From assembly GCA_030536575.1 (NCBI GenBank), contig JAUNPS010000003.1:62001-126000 (forward strand): a DNA stretch of 64,000 nt. The letters are read 5' to 3'. A model generated the notes under the pieces. It was not told the origin of the DNA and ran no database searches. It saw only the letters and a list, made by a program, of their open reading frames with translations. Below are positions 33,947 to 42,367 of the stretch, piece after piece (the first letter of the stretch is position 1; each line of letters begins with the position of its first letter). The translations under genes and the position numbers were made by a program. The DNA is from Eubacteriales bacterium (GTDB taxonomy: Bacteria > Bacillota > Clostridia > Lachnospirales > Lachnospiraceae).

Positions 33947-35162
33947 CACGGAAGTTCTGCTGAAAGTGGAGCATTTAAGACAGTATTTCGGCAAAGAAGA
34001 TTTTAAGGCCGTCGATGACGTCAGCTTTTCGATTTATAAGGGCGAGGTATTCGGGCTGGTCGGGGAGTCCGGCTGCGGCAAGACCACGACGGGGCGTTCG
34101 ATCATCAAGTTATACAACTGCACGGGCGGAAACGTCTGGTTCAAGGGACAGCGCATCTGTGCCGGGACGCGGGACTATACGGATGCAATGAACAGGAAAA
34201 AGGCGGAGACAAAAGAAAAAATTGCGCAGCTCAAGGCACAGGGCGGCAGCGAAGAACAGATTGCCGCATTGAAACGGGAACAGAGCGAATTCCTTGCAGA
34301 ACAGAAATTAAAAGCCGAGCAGGCGAAGGACGACCAGAAAAACTGTGATAAAAAATACCGGGTTCGCCGGGAGAAGGAACTGGAGCAGGAGTATGCCGCC
34401 AAAATTGCGGCTGATCCGGGCCAGAAGAAGGAATATGAAGAAGCGCTGCATAAAGAACTGAAAGAACTGCACCGCGGTTCTCTCGTGACGCAGATCCAGA
34501 TGATCTATCAGGACCCGGTGGCTTCGCTTGATCCCCGTATGACCGTCCGGGAAATTATCGCGGAGGGGCTTGTGATCAGCGGCGTTCGGGATAAGGCGTA
34601 CATCAGCCGGAAGGTGAACGAGATGCTGGAAATCGTCGGATTGCTGCCGGAGCATGCGAACCGTTATCCTCATGAGTTTTCGGGCGGCCAGCGCCAGCGA
34701 ATCGGGATTGCACGCGCATTGATCGTAAATCCCAGCCTTCTGATTGCGGATGAGCCGGTTTCAGCATTGGATGTGTCGATTCAGGCACAGGTTATTAACC
34801 TGCTCAACGACCTGCGGGATAAAATGGGGCTTACGATCCTGTTCATTGCTCACGATCTGTCGGTGGTGAAATATTTCTCTGACAGGATCGGGGTGATGTA
34901 TTTCGGGAAAATGGTAGAGCTGGCGGATTCGGAGGAATTGTTCCGGCATCCGCTGCATCCGTATACGAAGAGCCTGCTGTCCGCCATTCCGGTGCCGGAT
35001 CCCCATATGGAGAAACAGCGCGTGCGCATTCGGTACAATCCGGTGCTGGATCACGACTATTCCAAGGAGGAGCCGACGTTCTGTGAAATTGCACCGGGGC
35101 ATTTCGTGCGGTGCAACGGCGAGGAACGGAAGCGGTATCTGGAGGAACTGGCGAATGGATAA
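33933..35162 (+). CDS. OppF-type ABC ATPase with coiled-coil-like insertion
   Basis: A 409-residue ATPase. Walker A has Lys50 (GESGCGKT), but the Q-loop Gln is at 193 instead of 95 as in the homologue at 11987. The additional 98 residues (about 78-180) are rich in Lys, Glu, Gln and Ala and look like a long antiparallel helical hairpin. Signature [15 protein letters not shown] and Walker [13 protein letters not shown] are normal. The C-terminal Cys motif is mostly lost. It overlaps the upstream ATPase gene by 14 bases. The inserts of both ATPases lie in the NBD near the permease interface and could interact with each other; this is inference. Confidence 0.9.
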   Translation: MDRNNTEVLLKVEHLRQYFGKEDFKAVDDVSFSIYKGEVFGLVGESGCGKTTTGRSIIKLYNCTGGNVWFKGQRICAGTRDYTDAMNRKKAETKEKIAQLKAQGGSEEQIAALKREQSEFLAEQKLKAEQAKDDQKNCDKKYRVRREKELEQEYAAKIAADPGQKKEYEEALHKELKELHRGSLVTQIQMIYQDPVASLDPRMTVREIIAEGLVISGVRDKAYISRKVNEMLEIVGLLPEHANRYPHEFSGGQRQRIGIARALIVNPSLLIADEPVSALDVSIQAQVINLLNDLRDKMGLTILFIAHDLSVVKYFSDRIGVMYFGKMVELADSEELFRHPLHPYTKSLLSAIPVPDPHMEKQRVRIRYNPVLDHDYSKEEPTFCEIAPGHFVRCNGEERKRYLEELANG

Positions 35163-35592
35163 GAAAAAGGGCAGGCATTTCGAGGTGCTGATTTCTTTTG
35201 CTGTCGGGTGCCTGCTGATTGTCCTGGTATCTGTCTGGCAGATGTCTTTTCAGGGGGAGAGTGCTGCCGGGAAGGTGCTTTCCTGGTCGAACGGCTGTCT
35301 TGCGGCAGCCGTTGTCTGGGGAGGGATCGGGCTGCTGTCGCTGGTGGCGAAGTTTGACGGCTTCTCTGCACTTCAGTATTTTGGCTATGTGTTCCGTAAG
35401 AAGTGGACGAAGAGCGGCGGGACGGGTGAAACCAGGCATATGGACAGCTATTATGACTATATGAAAGAGAAGAAACGGAAGGAGTCCGGGATGGCCGGGA
35501 ACCGTTTTGTGAAATGCCTGCTGATACCGGCGGGGGGATACCTTGCGGCGGCGGGCATTCTGACCGTTGTTTTTTATTTTTTGGAAAAATAA
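35155..35592 (+). CDS. Small membrane protein, DUF3899-like
   Basis: A 145-residue protein. The start is ATG 35155, overlapping the ATPase stop, with CTGGAGGA upstream. Three hydrophobic segments are seen, at about 10-27, 46-64 and 121-141. The central motif around [19 protein letters not shown] and the following [10 protein letters not shown] resemble DUF3899 family proteins. The function of the family is unknown. Its overlap with the importer genes suggests it belongs to the transporter operon. Confidence 0.65.
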   Translation: MDKKKGRHFEVLISFAVGCLLIVLVSVWQMSFQGESAAGKVLSWSNGCLAAAVVWGGIGLLSLVAKFDGFSALQYFGYVFRKKWTKSGGTGETRHMDSYYDYMKEKKRKESGMAGNRFVKCLLIPAGGYLAAAGILTVVFYFLEK

Positions 35593-35596
35593 TCCT

Positions 35597-37354
35597 ATGA
35601 AAAAGCAAACTTCCTTTCCACGCATAAAAACCGAACTCACACGGATCCTCGCACTGGCAGTCCTGGTGCTGTCTGTTTGCTGCGCCCTGATCTATGCCTT
35701 TGTGCAGCGAATCCTGGTCACGAATGAAAATGAATACCTTCTGGTCTCTTCCCAGCGGCTTCAAAATCGCCTGAACTCCATGTATGACCACCTGGAGAAT
35801 CTTGCCGTTACCCTGTCGGCGGACGGACAGATCCAGGAACTTCTGGTCGCGGAACTTCCGGAAAAAACATCGTTTATCCGCCATATGGAAAGTACCATCG
35901 CCCAGTTTCAGATACTGGAATCGGATATCGTGGATGTTGCGCTGGTCAGCGAGAATATGCATTATTCTTCCGTCTATCACGACGAAGAACTGGACGAAAT
36001 CTGCAGCCGTATCGAAGGCAGCGATTTCCAGTGGGTGGAAACCCGCAGATCCAGTTTCGTCAGCCTCCGCGAGAAAGAACCCATGTTCCTTTACGGAAAT
36101 CACATCCTGCTGGACGGTACGAAGGTCGGAACCCTGATCATTTCTGTAAAATCTTCCTATTTTACGGGAGACCTGGACAGCATTCCCTTCTCCTATGGCC
36201 TGGCGAAGGACGGCCAGATCTATGCCCTGAGCCAGAATGAAGAAGATGCGGAAATCTGGGAGCAATGGGATGCCGTCTGGCGGGAAACCGAACTGGCGCG
36301 TTTTGGAAATGCGTATATACAGTCCGTCTTTCTTGATAAAATGAACTGCTATTTGGTCAGCGCCCATCCGGCCAACCACAACTATACCAGTTCCAATATG
36401 AGGCTTTTGCAGATTTTTATTTGGAGCTGCATTCTGGTTGTCGCCTTGTTTCTGTTCTTGATTTTGGCCCTTGTGAATAAGCGTCTGGTAAAGCCGCTTC
36501 AGGTGTTTTACGACAGCATTAAAGAGATCCGAAGCCGGAAAAAACGTCATCTGGAAAACCGCTTGGAACTGGACGGCTGCCTGGAAATCCGCGAAATCGG
36601 GAACGAATTCTCCGATATGATGGAGGGGATCGACGAATTGAACAAGACGATCTTTGAAAACACGACCCATCTGTATGAAGTGGAATTAGAGCGTCAAAAG
36701 GCGGAGCTGGCTTATTTAAGAGGGCAGGTCGACCCCCATTTCCTTTACAATACCCTGGAGGTCATGAGAAAGCAGGCCCTGGAAAAGGGCGCTCCGGAAC
36801 TGGCCCAGATGGCCGTCGATATGGGGAAAATTTTCCGCTACAGCTCCAAAGGGGAGCCGTTTGTATCCCTCCGGGAAGAAGTGGAGATTCTCCAATCCTA
36901 CGTCCGCATTCAGGAAAACCGCTTCCAGGGACGGCTGAAAGTCTTTTACCTGGTTCCGGAGGAGCTGCTGGATCAGAAAGTGATGAAAATGCTGCTGCAG
37001 CCTCTGGTGGAAAACGCCATTTATCATGGGATTGAGCCCAAAACCGGGAAAGGTGCAATCTTCCTTGGCGTCCGAAGGGAGGAAAACTGTCTGCTTCTTA
37101 CGGTAAAAGATAACGGCGTAGGAATCGGCCCGGAAAAACTTGCCGGATTGAAGCGGGAACTGGAGGCAGAGACGTTTGATACCAGCCGCCATGTGGGGAT
37201 TTTGAACACCCAGGCCAGAATCCGTCTGACCTGCGGCAAAAACTACGGGCTGACGATAGAGAGCGCCCAGCCGGGCGGAACCAGCGTGGAAGTCCGGGTG
37301 CCAGTGATTGAGGAAGGAGGAAAAGCGTATGTACCGGGTACTGATTGCGGATGA
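35597..37354 (+). CDS. Sensor histidine kinase, YesM/LytS type
   Basis: A 585-residue membrane kinase. The start is ATG 35597, 4 bases after the DUF3899-like stop; no strong RBS is visible, which suggests coupling. TM1 is at about 17-37, an extracytoplasmic sensor domain at 38-268, TM2 at about 270-293, then a HAMP-like linker, the His_kinase domain with phospho-acceptor His381 in QVDPHFLYN, and HATPase_c with LLQPLVENAIYHG and DNGVGIG. Partner of the next gene. YesM-type kinases usually sense carbohydrates and control adjacent sugar importers; here such an importer lies downstream. Confidence 0.93.
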   Translation: MKKQTSFPRIKTELTRILALAVLVLSVCCALIYAFVQRILVTNENEYLLVSSQRLQNRLNSMYDHLENLAVTLSADGQIQELLVAELPEKTSFIRHMESTIAQFQILESDIVDVALVSENMHYSSVYHDEELDEICSRIEGSDFQWVETRRSSFVSLREKEPMFLYGNHILLDGTKVGTLIISVKSSYFTGDLDSIPFSYGLAKDGQIYALSQNEEDAEIWEQWDAVWRETELARFGNAYIQSVFLDKMNCYLVSAHPANHNYTSSNMRLLQIFIWSCILVVALFLFLILALVNKRLVKPLQVFYDSIKEIRSRKKRHLENRLELDGCLEIREIGNEFSDMMEGIDELNKTIFENTTHLYEVELERQKAELAYLRGQVDPHFLYNTLEVMRKQALEKGAPELAQMAVDMGKIFRYSSKGEPFVSLREEVEILQSYVRIQENRFQGRLKVFYLVPEELLDQKVMKMLLQPLVENAIYHGIEPKTGKGAIFLGVRREENCLLLTVKDNGVGIGPEKLAGLKRELEAETFDTSRHVGILNTQARIRLTCGKNYGLTIESAQPGGTSVEVRVPVIEEGGKAYVPGTDCG

Positions 37355-38708
37355 CGAGCCCTCGGTGGCCGGCTCCCTGAAAGAATCCATTGCCTGGCAG
37401 GAGCTTGGCCTGGAAGTGGCCGGAATTTTGGAAAACGGAAAAGAGGTTCTGGCTTTCCTGGAACGAGAGCCGGTGGATATTCTGATTCTGGATATCCGTA
37501 TGCCTGGCCTGAATGGGCTGGAGGTGTGCGAACGTCTGCATGAAACGCGGGAAAAGCTGCAGATCATCCTGATCAGCGGCTACGCGGAATTTTCCTATGC
37601 GGAGCGGGCGATCCGCTACGGGGTTCTGGGCTATTGCCTGAAACCGCTGGAATATGACAAAGTGACACAGCTTCTCCTGAAAGCGGAGAAAAACTGCGAA
37701 AAATGGAACCGGGAAGCCCAGGAAGTCGATCTGCTGGAAGCGGTGGACCGAAACGATACGCAGGCGCTCCGGGAAAAAATGCGCCTGGCCCAAATGGAGG
37801 AGGGACGGGCCTGGGTGCTGGTATCGACCGGCGGCGGAAAGCTCTCCTTTGAATCCCCGTTCCTGATGCTGGAACTGGGGCGTGAACAGTACGGATACCT
37901 TTGCCGCGAACCGGTCTCCCCCGTTTCACTGGAATGCATGCGTCAAAAAGAAGAGATTTTGGGGATTGGCTATACGAAAGAAGCCGTCTGCGCCGAAGAG
38001 ATTTCACGGGCTTTTAAAGACTGTCAGACAAAGGCTTTTCAGTATTTTGTGAACCCGCGGGAGCGCTTGTGCGGCGAGCTGGACGCTATGCGGGCAGTGC
38101 CCCATCTGGAAGGGCTTCAGGAGCTGATCACGAAAAAGAAATGGGATTCCGTTATAGAAACTTTGCAGAAACTGGAGAAGGATGGATTCGAAGACTTCAC
38201 CATCCGCTCGGCCTTAAAGCTCTGCAATATGATCCATAACGGAAATCTGTTCCTCGGCGCGGAAAACGACGATTATGTTTACAGCCTCCGGCAGCTGGCG
38301 GCGGATTATGGAAATATCCGCAGGATGTTTGCCGGGCTTTGCCAGGATATTGAAGAAGCCAAAAACCAGCAGAAACCTTCGATGGAATACACAAACACTG
38401 CTTTCCTGGAACTGATGGAATACATCGAAGATCACTATAAAAGCGACATTTCCCTTACCAGCGCGGCCCAGCACTGCCATATGAGCGCCAATTATCTGAG
38501 CCAGCTTTTCAAAAAAGAGACGGGTATGACCTTTGTGCATTACGTCACCCAGCTTCGGATGGAGGAGGCCCTGCGGCTTTTGCGGACAACGAAAAAATCC
38601 GCGGCGGAAATTTCCGCCATGGTAGGATTTAACGATTACTTTTATTTCCTGAAGACCTTTAAGAAATACACGGGAAAGACTCTGAGCCAGTACCGGGCGG
38701 AACTCTGA
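37329..38708 (+). CDS. Response regulator with AraC-type DNA-binding domain (YesN type)
   Basis: A 459-residue regulator. The start is ATG 37329 with AAGGAGG upstream, inside the end of the kinase gene. The receiver domain covers residues 1-120 with the acidic pair in ADDEPS and phospho-acceptor Asp55 (LILDIRMPG). The middle part is of YesN type without clear fold, and the last 100 residues hold two helix-turn-helix motifs (DISLTSAAQHCHMSANYLSQ and the EISAMVGFNDYFYFLKTFKK end). It likely activates the sugar-importer promoter 160 bases downstream, where a palindrome is present. Confidence 0.93.
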   Translation: MYRVLIADDEPSVAGSLKESIAWQELGLEVAGILENGKEVLAFLEREPVDILILDIRMPGLNGLEVCERLHETREKLQIILISGYAEFSYAERAIRYGVLGYCLKPLEYDKVTQLLLKAEKNCEKWNREAQEVDLLEAVDRNDTQALREKMRLAQMEEGRAWVLVSTGGGKLSFESPFLMLELGREQYGYLCREPVSPVSLECMRQKEEILGIGYTKEAVCAEEISRAFKDCQTKAFQYFVNPRERLCGELDAMRAVPHLEGLQELITKKKWDSVIETLQKLEKDGFEDFTIRSALKLCNMIHNGNLFLGAENDDYVYSLRQLAADYGNIRRMFAGLCQDIEEAKNQQKPSMEYTNTAFLELMEYIEDHYKSDISLTSAAQHCHMSANYLSQLFKKETGMTFVHYVTQLRMEEALRLLRTTKKSAAEISAMVGFNDYFYFLKTFKKYTGKTLSQYRAEL

Positions 38709-38717
38709 ACCAGACGG

Positions 38718-38773
38718 ATATGGAAAAATTACAGTTTTCAAACATGGCAAACTGTATTTTTTCCATATTTTTT
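38718..38773 (+). terminator. Strong terminator after the two-component genes
   Basis: A 20-base stem with one mismatch (38718-38737 and 38749-38768) around an 11-base loop, followed by TTTTTT. It separates the peptide-importer/two-component unit from the sugar-importer unit. The 5' A-rich arm would also give a U-tract on the opposite strand. Confidence 0.88.
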
Positions 38774-38815
38774 GCGCTTTTTGGATGCAGGCCGAAAAAA
38801 AGGAATAAAATCAGA

Positions 38816-38867
38816 CATGGAATCGGAGATTTTTTCCATGGGAACACGCCGCTTTCTTTGCTAAACT
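38816..38867 (+). promoter_or_regulatory. Candidate operator palindrome and extended -10 promoter of the sugar importer operon
   Basis: CATGGAA (38816-38822) and TTCCATG (38834-38840) form a palindrome with an 11-base spacer. Downstream is the extended -10 TGCTAAACT (38859-38867) without a good -35. The palindrome would be centred near -46, a position typical of an activator that replaces the -35 contact. The AraC-type response regulator encoded upstream is the natural candidate. Confidence 0.45.
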
Positions 38868-38896
38868 AAAGGAAAGAAAACGGAGGTGAAACGGAT

Positions 38897-39826
38897 TTGA
38901 AAAGAGAAAAAAGAACGTTTTTGATGAAACGCATCCGGAATAATAAGATTCTGTATCTGATGATGATTCCGATTTTGCTCTGGTATGCATTGTTCTGCTA
39001 TCTGCCGATTGCAGGGGGTCTCTCTTTGTCCTTCCGAACTTACCGGTATGACATGGGAATCTGGCACAGCCCCTTTGTCGGGCTGGAACATTTTCAGAAA
39101 ATGCTGTCGGATGCAGGGTTTTTGCGGGCGGTAAAGAATACGCTGATCCTTAGCTTTGGCAGGATTCTTTTCCAGATGCCCTGCGCCATCTGCCTTGCGG
39201 TGTTTTTAAATGAAGTTCGGTCGAAGAGGGCGAAAAAGGTCTTTCAGACCGTGCTGACTTTTCCGCATTTTATTTCCTGGGTCGTTTTGGCGGGGATCCT
39301 GACGAACCTGTTTGGTTCCAGCGGAGTGATCAATCAGATTTTAGGAGCGCTGCATCTGCCGGGGATTTCGCCGATTGCCGAAGCAAGTACCTTCCGGCCT
39401 TTCATCTGGATTTCCAATATCTGGAAAGAGGTGGGATGGGATTCCATCATTTATCTGGCGGCTATTGCATCGATCGATCCGGGGCTTTACGAAGCGGCCA
39501 AGGTGGACGGGGCGTCCAGGCTTCAGTGCATTTGGCACATTACGCTGCCGGGAATTCGAAGCACCATTGCCATTATGCTGATCCTGGCGGTGGGACAGTG
39601 CATGACAAACGGCTCCTTCGACCAGGTCTTTAACCTGTATTCGCCGTCGGTTTATGCGGTGGGCGATACGCTGGACACCTATATTTTCCGGGAATCCTTC
39701 ATCACCGGAGGGCTGAATTTCGGGTATTCTACGGCCATCGGCCTGTTTAAATCCGTGATCGGGGTCGTGATGATCACCGCGGCAAATAAGATCGTAAAAG
39801 CCATGGGCGAAAATGGCCTGTATTAG
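38897..39826 (+). CDS. Sugar ABC transporter permease (LplB/UgpA type)
   Basis: A 309-residue permease with about six membrane helices, first at residues 20-40 (YLMMIPILLWYALFCYLPI). Its start is TTG 38897 with GGAGGTG 8 bases upstream; the next in-frame ATG (38924) lacks an RBS. The EAA loop is near AAKVDGASRLQCIWHITLPG. This permease type works with a YtcP-type partner and a family 1 binding protein, both encoded next. It has its own candidate promoter and follows a strong terminator. Confidence 0.92.
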   Translation: MKREKRTFLMKRIRNNKILYLMMIPILLWYALFCYLPIAGGLSLSFRTYRYDMGIWHSPFVGLEHFQKMLSDAGFLRAVKNTLILSFGRILFQMPCAICLAVFLNEVRSKRAKKVFQTVLTFPHFISWVVLAGILTNLFGSSGVINQILGALHLPGISPIAEASTFRPFIWISNIWKEVGWDSIIYLAAIASIDPGLYEAAKVDGASRLQCIWHITLPGIRSTIAIMLILAVGQCMTNGSFDQVFNLYSPSVYAVGDTLDTYIFRESFITGGLNFGYSTAIGLFKSVIGVVMITAANKIVKAMGENGLY

Positions 39827-39838
39827 GAGGGACGGAAG

Positions 39839-40708
39839 ATGAAAAAAAGCAAAGCATTTGACCGGGTTCTGATCCTGGTGCTGGCAGTCCTGGCGCTGAT
39901 CACGCTGTATCCCTTTTATAATGTGCTGATCGTGTCGCTGTCCAATACGCAGTCGGTGGCAAAACATACGCCCTATTTATTGCCCTATGCCTTTGATCTG
40001 ACCGGCTATAAAACGATTCTCATGGATGCGGATTTCCGGAATGCGCTTCTGGTGTCTGTCTTTGTGACAGTCGTCGGAGTGGTACTGAACCTGACGTTAT
40101 CTCTGGTTGCCGCCTATGTGTTATCCAGAAGATATCTGGACGGAAGAAATGCGATGATGACCGTGATCGTGTTTACCATGCTGTTTAGCGGCGGGCTCGT
40201 GCCGACCTATATGGTGATCAAAGATTTGGGGCTGATCAACAGTGTTTGGGCAATGATCCTGCCCTCGGCGTTAAATACCTATTATCTGATCATTATGAAA
40301 AATTATTTCCTTGGGCTTCCGGAGGGGCTGTTCGAGGCGGCCAGGCTGGATGGGGCCGGAGAGTGGACGATGCTCTGGAAAATCGCGGTGCCGCTGTCCA
40401 AGCCGATTGTGGCGACATTTGCCCTGTTCTATGCGGTAGACCGCTGGAATGAATGGTACAATGCCCTGCTCTACATTAATCAGAAGGCTCTGGCGCCCTT
40501 ACAGATTTATCTGAGGGATATCCTGATCAGCTTAAATTCCCAGCTGTCCACCCAGGCCCAGCAGATGATGGGAAACGGCGGGAAGGCGTCGACTTCGGCC
40601 ATTCAGATGGCAACGATCATGATTACGGCGCTGCCGATTATGGCAATTTACCCCTATCTTCAGAAATATTTTGTAAATGGCGTGATGGTAGGCGGGATCA
40701 AGGAGTGA
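39839..40708 (+). CDS. Sugar ABC transporter permease (YtcP/UgpE type)
   Basis: A 289-residue permease with six predicted helices, first at residues 11-31. The EAA loop is near AARLDGAGEWTMLWKIAVPL, and the C-terminus is VNGVMVGGIKE, as is typical for YtcP-like proteins. TAGGAGGGACGGAAG precedes ATG 39839, 12 bases after the partner permease. No ATPase gene is in the cluster, so a shared MsmX-type ATPase encoded elsewhere is likely. Confidence 0.92.
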   Translation: MKKSKAFDRVLILVLAVLALITLYPFYNVLIVSLSNTQSVAKHTPYLLPYAFDLTGYKTILMDADFRNALLVSVFVTVVGVVLNLTLSLVAAYVLSRRYLDGRNAMMTVIVFTMLFSGGLVPTYMVIKDLGLINSVWAMILPSALNTYYLIIMKNYFLGLPEGLFEAARLDGAGEWTMLWKIAVPLSKPIVATFALFYAVDRWNEWYNALLYINQKALAPLQIYLRDILISLNSQLSTQAQQMMGNGGKASTSAIQMATIMITALPIMAIYPYLQKYFVNGVMVGGIKE

Positions 40709-40757
40709 ATACACGAAGCGGGAAATGCTTCTGTAAAATATAAGGAGGAAAACGAAG

Positions 40758-42293
40758 ATGAAAACAACAAAAAAATGGCTCTCAGCCGTGATGTGTGCGG
40801 CATTGGCGGCAGCGCCCCTTGCAGGCGTTCATGCAAATGCAGAGGAAGTGCAGGAGATTACGATTGCGTTTTGGAATGCGGACGAGTGTTTCGCCGGGGA
40901 TGAGGTGTTGAGCACCATTGAGGAAACGCTGGGTATCCAGATTACCCCGATGAACATTACCTGGGATGATTATACGCAGAAAATCCAGCTTTGGGCGTCA
41001 TCGGGAAGCCTGCCGGATGTCTTTGTGGGGGATTTCCGAAACAGCAAGACGTTTACGGAGTGGGCTGCCCAGGGCGTTATCAAGGCGATCCCGGAAGACC
41101 TTTCTGCCTATCCGAATCTGGAAACCTATATGGCGGATGAGGCCATTGTGGGAAGCGCGAAAGTAGATGGAACGGTTTACTGTATTCCGCGGAAATCCTA
41201 TCCGTCTCAGGAGTGGACGGCCATGGATCGGGAAATCGCATACCGTTGGGATCTGGCGCAGGAGGCGGGTATTACAAAGGAGCCTGCGACTTGGGAAGAA
41301 TTCGACGCCATGATTCAGGCAATTATCGTGGCCGACCCGGAAGGAACCGGCATCCAGGGCATGACGGCCAATACGAAGGGACTGTTTTCCTGGATGTTCC
41401 TGCCCTATGCTTCCTCGATCATCTGTGACCAGGGAATCGCTTACAAATGGGTGCTGGATGAGGATGGCCTTTATAAACCGGCTTATTTTACGGTGGATGT
41501 GCTCCCGGCGTTCCAGCTCATGCGGGATTTGTATGAGGACGGTACGATTGAAAAGGACATTGCGCTGACGAATAACCAGTCTTCCAGGGAGAAATTCCTG
41601 CAGGGAAAGAGCGCGGCGATCCTGTTTGGCGGCGGCGTAGGCGCAGATAATTATAACAATGTGGCAAAATATTGGGAAGAGATCCATGGCTCGGATTATC
41701 TGGAGGATGTAAAGGTACTAAACTTGATGCCGGACAAGGACGGGAATCTGTCTTATTGTATGGCGGATTATGCATGGAGTGAAACCTACATTAATTCTGC
41801 GGTAGAGGATGCGAAATTGGATAAGATTTTGGAGCTGTATGACTACTTGCTTTCTGACGAGGGAGGAATTTATGCAACTTATGGTCCGGAAGGTGAGCTG
41901 TATGATCTGGAAGACGGAGCGGTGAAACTTCATGAGGGCGTGGATCTTGTCGGAACGTATCCGTCGCTTGGCGCGCTGAAAGATTTGGTGAAATGGTCGC
42001 CGGTGGCTTACGATGAAAGCTATGCGACGGATTGGCCGGAGGAATACAATGCGATCAACCGGGAACGCGCGCAGCAGGCAGCCGAAGTGGAAATGCCGGA
42101 ATATTACGCAGAGTGTACGGAAAAGGTAAAGGCGTTGGGGCTTGACTTTTCCATCAATCTGGAAGACGATACGATTGCGATTATGACCGGTTCTGACAGC
42201 GTGGAAGAGATGTGGGCCGACCTGGTGAAGCAGTACCAGAGCAAGGGGCTGGACGACGTGATCGCCCAGGTCAATGAAGCGATGGCGGAATAG
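40758..42293 (+). CDS. Extracellular sugar-binding protein (SBP family 1)
   Basis: A 511-residue secreted binding protein of the type that accompanies LplB/YtcP permeases. AAGGAGGAAA precedes ATG 40758. Residues 1-28 are a signal peptide (MKTTKKWLSAVMCAALAAAP...VHANA) with an AxA-like cleavage site and no lipobox Cys at cleavage. The mature start EITIAFWNADE and the later SREKFLQGKSAAILFGG stretch are typical of family 1. The neighbouring GH51 enzyme suggests arabino-oligosaccharides as ligand. Confidence 0.9.
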   Translation: MKTTKKWLSAVMCAALAAAPLAGVHANAEEVQEITIAFWNADECFAGDEVLSTIEETLGIQITPMNITWDDYTQKIQLWASSGSLPDVFVGDFRNSKTFTEWAAQGVIKAIPEDLSAYPNLETYMADEAIVGSAKVDGTVYCIPRKSYPSQEWTAMDREIAYRWDLAQEAGITKEPATWEEFDAMIQAIIVADPEGTGIQGMTANTKGLFSWMFLPYASSIICDQGIAYKWVLDEDGLYKPAYFTVDVLPAFQLMRDLYEDGTIEKDIALTNNQSSREKFLQGKSAAILFGGGVGADNYNNVAKYWEEIHGSDYLEDVKVLNLMPDKDGNLSYCMADYAWSETYINSAVEDAKLDKILELYDYLLSDEGGIYATYGPEGELYDLEDGAVKLHEGVDLVGTYPSLGALKDLVKWSPVAYDESYATDWPEEYNAINRERAQQAAEVEMPEYYAECTEKVKALGLDFSINLEDDTIAIMTGSDSVEEMWADLVKQYQSKGLDDVIAQVNEAMAE

Positions 42294-42367
42294 CAAGAAA
42301 AGAGTAGCGAACTTGGCCGAAAGCGTATATAATGCAAGAGAATGAATGAAAAAGGAGGATCTTTTCT

